Below are positions 5,267 to 8,419 of a stretch of 8,419 nucleotides of DNA, piece by piece. Origin of the DNA: DATDSR01 sp036517855 (GTDB taxonomy: Bacteria > Patescibacteriota > Minisyncoccia > Phycocordibacterales > DATDSR01); assembly GCA_036517855.1 (NCBI GenBank), contig DATDSR010000058.1, forward strand, positions 1 through 8,419, written 5' to 3'. The first letter of the stretch is position 1. Each line of letters opens with the position of its first letter. Below the pieces are notes generated by a model that ran no database searches, was not told the origin of the DNA, and worked only from the letters and a program-made list of their open reading frames with translations. A program made the translations under genes and the position numbers.

Positions 5267-5300
5267 CAACAAACCTTTCGATATATCGAAAGGTTTGTTG
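5267..5300. repeat. Perfect 34-bp palindrome after pepA
   Basis: CAACAAACCTTTCGATA is followed without a gap by its exact reverse complement. It lies 4 nt beyond the pepA stop codon and 10 bp from the T-tract of the convergent terminator. On the minus strand no T-run follows directly, so it may serve as an unusual pepA terminator or mRNA 3' end. Confidence 0.85.
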
Positions 5301-5304
5301 ATGG

Positions 5305-6090
5305 TTAATATTTTTCAATCAACGAGAGCAAGAGTTTGATGGGTGAACCTTTGGCGCCTTTGGCGAGGAATTCGTCGTCGGTGGGGAGCATGGTGCCGGC
5401 AATATCGATGTGCATCCAGGGGCAGTCCTTGGGGTAGTCTTTGGTAAATTGCAAAAGGAACACGGCTCCGGCAATAGCTCCGCCGTAGCGACCTTGCTTG
5501 CCCAAGTTGGCGTAGTCACCGAACGTGCCTTTGATCTCGGCCTCCGACTCCTCCCACAGGGGCATCGGCCACACGTAGTCACCAGATCTCTCACCCAGTT
5601 CGCGCGTTAAGTTCTCGAGTTTAGTATCGCGAGTGAAGATGCCCGAGGCGCGATTGCCGAGTGCCACCATTATGGCACCCGTGAGCGTGGCCACATCCAC
5701 CACAAGTTTGGGGTTGTATCGCTTTGCAAAGTAGAGACCATCGGCAAGTATCACCCGCCCTTCGGCATCGGTGTTTAACACTTCGATAGTTTTACCCGAG
5801 AGACTCTTGAGCACGTCGCCTGGTCTGTAACTCTCGCCACCAGGCATGTTCTCCACCGCGGGCACGATAGCCACAATGTTTTTCTTCAGTCCAAGCTTGG
5901 CCGCAAGTACAAGAGTGTGGATGACGGCCGCCCCCCCGGACATATCCATATGCATGGTATACATAAAGTTATCTGTCTTGATGTTGAGTCCGCCGGTATC
6001 GAAAGTCACGCCTTTGCCAACCAAGACGATAGGCCTATCGTCTTGGTTGGTCCCGCGAAGCTTGGCGAAGTGGGGCCGCCTGCGCCCCAA
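5305..6090 (-). CDS. pepA: Leucyl aminopeptidase (M17), catalytic C-terminal part of a frameshifted gene
   Basis: M17 aminopeptidases are cytosolic, hexameric two-metal enzymes that release N-terminal residues such as leucine from peptides. Numbering from the possible TTG start, all residues known from bovine enzyme work are present at the same spacing: metal ligands K26, D31 (in GKGVTFDTGG), D49 (in MDMSGGAA), D108 and E110, and catalytic K38 and R112. The signature octapeptide reads NTDAEGRV (106-113). The C terminus is complete. The native frame can be followed upstream only to about PIVLVG (residues 20-25); the preceding residues come from a palindrome and a repeat element and are not PepA-like. 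The N-terminal part is in another frame (6006-6683). Without it the protein would lack the N-terminal domain and might not form hexamers. The gene could be a recent pseudogene, be rescued by frameshifting, or reflect an assembly error at the palindrome. Confidence 0.9.
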   Translation of the reverse strand: MGRRRPHFAKLRGTNQDDRPIVLVGKGVTFDTGGLNIKTDNFMYTMHMDMSGGAAVIHTLVLAAKLGLKKNIVAIVPAVENMPGGESYRPGDVLKSLSGKTIEVLNTDAEGRVILADGLYFAKRYNPKLVVDVATLTGAIMVALGNRASGIFTRDTKLENLTRELGERSGDYVWPMPLWEESEAEIKGTFGDYANLGKQGRYGGAIAGAVFLLQFTKDYPKDCPWMHIDIAGTMLPTDDEFLAKGAKGSPIKLLLSLIEKY

Positions 6091-6683
6091 TACTCCATTA
6101 CAATAAACTGAGGTTCGGCAGGCGAACCCTTAGCCACGCCAAGCACAGCGCCCATGCCCTCTTTCTCCATCTCCTTGCGACCCATCACAGTAACTTTAAT
6201 GGGCGTGCCCCGCGAAGCTTGGCGAGCAGCTTCCGCCAAGTGAAGTGGGGTCATCTCACCGCCGGGAGTGTTAGAGAGCTCGCGGCAAGCATTCACTTCG
6301 CCCGCCACCACGCGCCCTCGCTCAATCCCTTTTTTAAAATCCTGCGAAGCCTCGCGCGAAGCAGGACCCACCAAAGCAACTTCAGTTAAGAAATCCCAAC
6401 CCTCTTTGGGCTTGCTCAAGTACTTTGTAAATTCATAATCGGCCAGCAAAATTTCGCGAGCAATTATCTCTCCCATCTCTCCCTGTTCAACACTAAGTGT
6501 TGAACAATTAGGCAAATCGCGCAAAAGTATGGCCAGCTTCTTTTGCTTATCCTTCTTAGCCTCGCTTACCTGCTTACGCACCAGCAAAATGAACTTGCGC
6601 AGGTTAATGCCCTTAAGCTCCTCAGGCTTTATAACAGCCTTCTTAAACCCCTTGGGTAGCTTGTCTTTGAATGTAATCTTCAT
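6006..6683 (-). CDS. pepA: Leucyl aminopeptidase (M17), N-terminal part of a frameshifted gene
   Basis: Residues 1 to about 200 cover the non-catalytic N-terminal domain and the linker into the catalytic domain: YEFTKY, then the family signature RELSNTPGGEMTP (134-146), GRKEMEKEGMGAVLGVAKGS and PQFIVMEYWG. From about residue 201 the frame enters a repeat element and a 34-bp palindrome, runs out of phase and ends at a TGA. The catalytic domain continues in the -1 frame (5305-6090). Two earlier segments look like in-frame palindromic insertions: CSTLSVEQ (60-67) and PASREASQD (107-115). The ATG at 6683 has no Shine-Dalgarno; the likely promoter would start the transcript only a few nucleotides upstream, so translation may be leaderless. 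Confidence 0.9.
   Translation of the reverse strand: MKITFKDKLPKGFKKAVIKPEELKGINLRKFILLVRKQVSEAKKDKQKKLAILLRDLPNCSTLSVEQGEMGEIIAREILLADYEFTKYLSKPKEGWDFLTEVALVGPASREASQDFKKGIERGRVVAGEVNACRELSNTPGGEMTPLHLAEAARQASRGTPIKVTVMGRKEMEKEGMGAVLGVAKGSPAEPQFIVMEYWGAGGPTSPSFAGPTKTIGLSSWLAKA
6017..6050. repeat. Perfect 34-bp palindrome at the pepA frameshift
   Basis: CCAACCAAGACGATAGG is followed directly by its exact reverse complement. One half (6017-6033) encodes the genuine PepA residues PIVLVG; the other half is an inverted copy of it. The palindrome touches the repeat element at 6051-6075. Confidence 0.9.
6051..6075. repeat. Short palindromic repeat element, copy C, in the disrupted part of pepA
   Basis: TCCCGC and GTGGGG close a hairpin with GAA internal-loop bases on both sides and GCTTGGC at the tip. 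The arrangement matches copies A (4748-4773) and B (6341-6365). A second small hairpin (GGGGC, GCCCC at 6072-6088) overlaps its end. Confidence 0.65.
6341..6365. repeat. Short palindromic repeat element, copy B, read in frame within pepA
   Basis: CCTGC (6341-6345) and GCAGG (6361-6365) enclose GAAGCC and GCGAA, as in copy A upstream of rpsS. It is translated as PASREASQD in the pepA product at a site between EVALVG and FKKGIERG, where I expect few or no residues in relatives. Confidence 0.6.
6484..6506. repeat. 23-bp palindrome read in frame within pepA
   Basis: TGTTCAACACT and AGTGTTGAACA are exact reverse complements around one central base. With one flanking base it forms 24 bp translated as CSTLSVEQ between LPN and GEMGEII of PepA. 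Confidence 0.75.
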
Positions 6684-6692
6684 AATCTTTGC

Positions 6693-6720
6693 ACTTTACT
6701 ATTAATGTTTTGATAGTCAA
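6693..6720 (-). promoter_or_regulatory. Candidate promoter of pepA
   Basis: On the minus strand TTGACT (6715-6720) and TAAAGT (6693-6698) are separated by 16 bp, with five and four consensus matches. Transcription would begin near 6686, about 3 nt before the ATG at 6683, which would explain the missing Shine-Dalgarno. Confidence 0.45.
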
Positions 6721-6722
6721 GG

Positions 6723-6759
6723 AACCCGAGAATGGACGTCGGACGTCCATTCTCGGGTT
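6723..6759 (-). terminator. 37-bp near-perfect palindrome between the 24-codon gene and pepA
   Basis: AACCCGAGAATGGACGTC and its exact reverse complement flank one central G. It lies 11 bp downstream of the TAG of the 24-codon gene and 2 bp upstream of the pepA -35 box. It probably separates the two transcripts, although no long U-tract follows on the minus strand. Confidence 0.55.
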
Positions 6760-6770
6760 TGGCTAGCTAC

Positions 6771-6845
6771 CTAGCCGCGCTTGCAACCGGGACCGCCGTG
6801 GTCACCCTTGCAACCGCCGTGTTCGGAGTAGTCGTACTCGTGCAT
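6771..6845 (-). CDS. Cys/His/Gly-rich micropeptide, 24 aa
   Basis: The start is fixed by AAAGGAGG about 8 nt before the ATG, the strongest ribosome site in this part of the window. The peptide begins MHEYDYSEH and continues with two related units, HGGCKGD and HGGPGCKRG. It has cysteines at 12 and 21 and histidines at 2, 9 and 16. The DNA of the two units shares CACGGCGGT and GGTTGCAAG, so they arose by duplication. Metal binding through Cys and His is possible; a modified-peptide precursor is another idea, but no modification enzyme or transporter lies in the window. It follows the 58-codon gene by 56 nt, which include a small CCGC/GCGG hairpin, and is ended by the palindrome at 6723-6759. 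No family is recognised. The strong ribosome site and repeated coding units make it more than a chance frame. Confidence 0.6.
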   Translation of the reverse strand: MHEYDYSEHGGCKGDHGGPGCKRG

Positions 6846-6901
6846 GTGTTGAACCCTCCTTTCTCGCACCGCATTTGCGGGGCGTTGTGAGCTCGGTCCG
6901 C

Positions 6902-7078
6902 TTACGCGAGACCGTCGCCGGAGATGAAACCGTCGGGTCCGACGATACCCGAATCAACCCTGTCTTCGAACGGCACACCGAGTGCGCCATCAGGACCAAT
7001 GATTGAACCGGTGACACCACGCTCGCCTTCGTGCACAGGCACAGGCAAAAGAGGCAGTTCCTGACGTTCACGACACAT
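6902..7078 (-). CDS. Small orphan protein with duplicated I-x-G-P-D-G motif, 58 aa
   Basis: AAAGGAG lies about 8 nt before the ATG at 7078. The 58 residues begin MCRERQELPLLPVPVHEGERG and then carry two similar units, SIIGPDGAL (25-33) and GIVGPDGFI (44-52), ending in SGDGLA. There is no membrane segment or signal peptide. The GPDG motif repeated at a 19-residue step suggests a small turn-rich or collagen-like structure, but no function can be assigned. It is co-directional with the 24-codon gene and shares its strong Shine-Dalgarno style, unlike the ribosomal genes nearby. A longer reading frame on the same strand in another phase has no ribosome site and an unlikely composition. Confidence 0.6.
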   Translation of the reverse strand: MCRERQELPLLPVPVHEGERGVTGSIIGPDGALGVPFEDRVDSGIVGPDGFISGDGLA

Positions 7079-7159
7079 CTTCTCTACTCCTTTCTTTGAG
7101 ACCTCGGCAAAGAATCCTCACCACGCATAGCCTTGTGCGACGTGTGGCTTTCCCTTGCC

Positions 7160-7197
7160 CCAGGGGGAGATCAGTACTGATGATCCCTCCCCTTGGT
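7160..7197 (-). other. Imperfect hairpin in the presumed leader of the small-peptide genes
   Basis: The stretch around ATCAGTACTGAT is symmetric. Outer GGGGGA and TCCCTCCCC, plus CCA and TTGG, extend it to a bulged stem of roughly 14 bp. It lies between the terminator at 7202-7231 and the 58-codon gene. It could be a leader structure or attenuator; I see no clear promoter for the pair of small genes. Confidence 0.35.
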
Positions 7198-7201
7198 GCC
7201 C

Positions 7202-7231
7202 GAGAAAAAGAAAACCCCCGTGGTGCGGGGG
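7202..7231 (-). terminator. Rho-independent terminator ending the 7261-7426 unit
   Basis: On the minus strand CCCCCG and CGGGGG form a 6-bp GC stem on a CACCA loop, followed by TTTTCTTTTTCTC. Short A/T runs on both sides allow weaker termination on the plus strand as well. It lies 29 nt after the TAA at 7261. Confidence 0.85.
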
Positions 7232-7260
7232 CTTTCTTGCTTTCGAGATTTACTTAAGTA

Positions 7261-7389
7261 TTAGCGCCCGCACATATGTTTATTGAGATAGACATGGGAA
7301 AAACGACCCCAGGTCATCCCTGCCTTGCCGGCAGGCAGGTTGGTGCTAATGGGACACATAATTGTGCTGGTGATATCTGCTGTTTTCAT
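7261..7389 (-). CDS. Possible 42-residue small protein
   Basis: An ATG at 7389 with GGAAGG close upstream opens a 42-codon frame ending in TAA. It is framed by a candidate promoter (7399-7426) and a good terminator (7202-7231), which is the main reason to list it. The product begins MKTADITSTIMCPIST and ends HMCGR, with two cysteines, and has no recognised family. The middle (NLPAGKAGM) is encoded by a palindromic repeat (7319-7339), and the spacing from GGAAGG to the ATG is only 2 nt. The unit may equally be a small RNA. Confidence 0.3.
   Translation of the reverse strand: MKTADITSTIMCPISTNLPAGKAGMTWGRFSHVYLNKHMCGR
7319..7339. repeat. CCTGCC...GGCAGG palindrome
   Basis: CCTGCC and TGCC pair with GGCA and GGCAGG, leaving one bulged T, so nearly the whole 21 bp is self-complementary. 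It differs in sequence from the CCTGC-GWAGC hairpin family. Palindromes of this kind are, to my knowledge, common in Parcubacteria genomes. Confidence 0.6.
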
Positions 7390-7398
7390 TACCTTCCA

Positions 7399-7426
7399 AG
7401 CTTAACAAAGCATTATTCCTTGTCAA
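7399..7426 (-). promoter_or_regulatory. Candidate promoter with consensus -35 abutting a palindrome
   Basis: Minus-strand TTGACA (7421-7426) and TAAGCT (7399-7404) are 16 bp apart; the -10 matches only three positions. The upstream edge of the -35 box coincides with the end of the 26-bp palindrome at 7426-7451. Confidence 0.35.
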
Positions 7427-7451
7427 CCCCGTCGCTCGCGAGCGACGGGGT
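7426..7451. repeat. Perfect 26-bp palindrome downstream of the membrane-protein gene
   Basis: ACCCCGTCGCTCG is followed by its exact reverse complement. The inner 24 bp is flanked on both sides by TCAA. It lies 22 bp after the stop of the 7474-8419 gene and may serve as its terminator, or as an operator for the promoter next to it. Confidence 0.75.
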
Positions 7452-7473
7452 CAAGCCCCTTGTGGAAAACCAG

Positions 7474-8419
7474 TTATTGCTTAGTAACAATAGTGACAAT
7501 ATAGAGCAGGGTCCAAGTTTGTCCGCCGTCGGTGGAGAAATAGCTCTGACCACCATTGATTGGTAAACGGATGGTGGTGTTTCTCGATTGGTCAAAGAGA
7601 TAACGGTAAGCACTATCGCGCCTTGTCTCTACATAACCGAAGCTATCATCACTACCTTCCTTAACCTCGCGCCAATTGTTCCTATAGATATCAAGGGCGG
7701 GCGCAAAGTAGCCTCCGTCATAGGTATAGACCGGATTATTTTCGTAAGCATCCAAATACGCCTTATTCTCCGGTGAAACACCACCGTTGGTATCAAAAAA
7801 TATAACACTTGCAATCAGAGCACCGCATGCGAGCAAACCAAAAATTGCCAAAGCAATGAAACTTTTCCTCGGACCGGGCTTGCCAACAACGCTTGTGCCT
7901 TTTATCGAGCGCAAACTCTCATAGATAAAGAATAAGTACGGAATTAAGATGAGCCCGAAAATTAACCATACGGCAAGGAGTGCGAGACCGAGAATTGAAA
8001 AAATGACAGTGCTCCATAAACTGTTAAAAGCATACGCGACAGCAAACCCTGTGAATGGTATAAGGGTGAGGACAAGCCACGCGAGAATAAGCAGGGACGC
8101 TCGGCCAAGCACCGCCCACCAATAACCGCGAACGTACTCGCGACTGCGCAAGATAGAGGTGAAGGCACTCGTCTCCTCGCCTACGTAAATCATCCCAGCA
8201 AACATCAGCCACATAGTCATCACAATTCCTGGGACGATAAGCAGGAGATACGACCCCATAAGGATAACTACAGCTATGACAAGCTGCCACAAGTATCCTG
8301 GGAGCTTGCTAGCGGCAATTTCATAGGCCTTCTCTAGCGAGGGTTTGGAAGCACGATGACTAAGTAAAACAAGTAGTGCGACGGAACTTACCAATTGCAC
8401 AAAGATTGAAAATAGGCTA
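7474..8419 (-). CDS. Polytopic membrane protein with C-terminal Asp-box, 5' end beyond the window
   Basis: The frame is open to the right edge, so the N terminus is missing; a GTG at 8400 lies inside hydrophobic sequence and is unlikely to be the start. Counting from that GTG, hydrophobic segments lie near residues 1-13, 37-72, 101-125, 130-160 and 180-202. The loop SILRSREYVRGYWWAVLGR (82-100) resembles the repeated motif of glycerophosphodiester phosphodiesterase membrane-domain or YciC-like proteins, a weak similarity judged by eye. After the last helix comes a soluble domain of about 105 residues with many Tyr, Asp and Asn, probably outside the membrane. It ends in GGQSYFSTDGGQTWTLLY, where S289-T-D291-G-G293-Q-T-W296 fits the Asp-box (BNR) pattern SxDxGxTW. 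Function is unknown. It is followed by a perfect palindrome. Confidence 0.85.
   Translation of the reverse strand, partial: SLFSIFVQLVSSVALLVLLSHRASKPSLEKAYEIAASKLPGYLWQLVIAVVILMGSYLLLIVPGIVMTMWLMFAGMIYVGEETSAFTSILRSREYVRGYWWAVLGRASLLILAWLVLTLIPFTGFAVAYAFNSLWSTVIFSILGLALLAVWLIFGLILIPYLFFIYESLRSIKGTSVVGKPGPRKSFIALAIFGLLACGALIASVIFFDTNGGVSPENKAYLDAYENNPVYTYDGGYFAPALDIYRNNWREVKEGSDDSFGYVETRRDSAYRYLFDQSRNTTIRLPINGGQSYFSTDGGQTWTLLYIVTIVTKQ

Noticed and set aside
6006..6090. Programmed -1 ribosomal frameshift in pepA
   Set aside because: The -1 direction and a large palindrome fit, but no X-XXY-YYZ slippery heptamer is in phase in the overlap, and the inserted repeats explain the shift better.
6802..7071. 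89-codon minus-strand frame overlapping the micropeptide genes
   Set aside because: It lacks a Shine-Dalgarno and has odd Cys/Arg-rich composition; the two short frames in other phases have strong ribosome sites.
7276..7566. 96-codon plus-strand frame across 7276-7566
   Set aside because: It crosses the minus-strand promoter, the palindromes and the end of the membrane-protein gene, and has no ribosome site.

Overview
The window looks like a chromosomal piece of a Candidatus Patescibacteria (CPR), most likely Parcubacteria-type, bacterium. This is an inference from the compact ribosomal proteins, short and mostly Shine-Dalgarno-poor gene junctions, AT-rich repeat spacers, many short palindromes of the CCTGC...GCAGG type, and small orphan genes with no recognisable family. 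The standard genetic code fits: TGA ends two reading frames and TAA ends all nine ribosomal genes.

Layout. Positions 1-1076 hold a plus-strand orphan gene (247-972, coiled coil plus acidic tail) with a likely promoter and a strong terminator. It converges on the ribosomal block. Positions 1086-4734, minus strand, carry nine ribosomal protein genes in canonical S10/spc order: rpsS, rplV, rpsC, rplP, rpmC, rpsQ, rplN, rplX, rplE. The block is cut at both ends: no rplB precedes rpsS and no rpsN/rpsH follows rplE. At each break sits a plus-strand orphan gene with a strong Shine-Dalgarno and its own terminator (247-972 and 4864-5205, the latter a small membrane protein). Positions 5305-6683 carry a leucyl aminopeptidase (pepA, M17) broken into two frames. 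Positions 6771-7078 hold two tiny genes with very strong Shine-Dalgarno sites (24 and 58 codons). Positions 7205-7426 form a small promoter-to-terminator unit that may encode 42 residues. From 7474 to the right edge runs the C-terminal part of a polytopic membrane protein ending in an Asp-box.

Most notable structure. First, every ribosomal junction spacer with room for it, except the rpsS-rplV one, is built from 7-bp repeats. On the coding strand GTAAATG-type units face CATTTAA/GATTTAA-type units around rpsC. A CTAANNN series lies between rpsQ and rplN. The 3' ends of rpsQ, rpsC and rplV lie inside these arrays, and two of those genes take their stop codon from a repeat unit. Second, pepA is studded with palindromes: two are read through in frame as extra residues, and a third, compound one, containing a perfect 34-bp inverted repeat, breaks the frame. 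Perfect palindromes of 26, 34 and 37 bp also lie just outside genes. Together these suggest a genome shaped by palindromic and 7-bp repeat elements that invade gene ends and coding regions. No CRISPR array, tRNA, rRNA or insertion sequence was seen.
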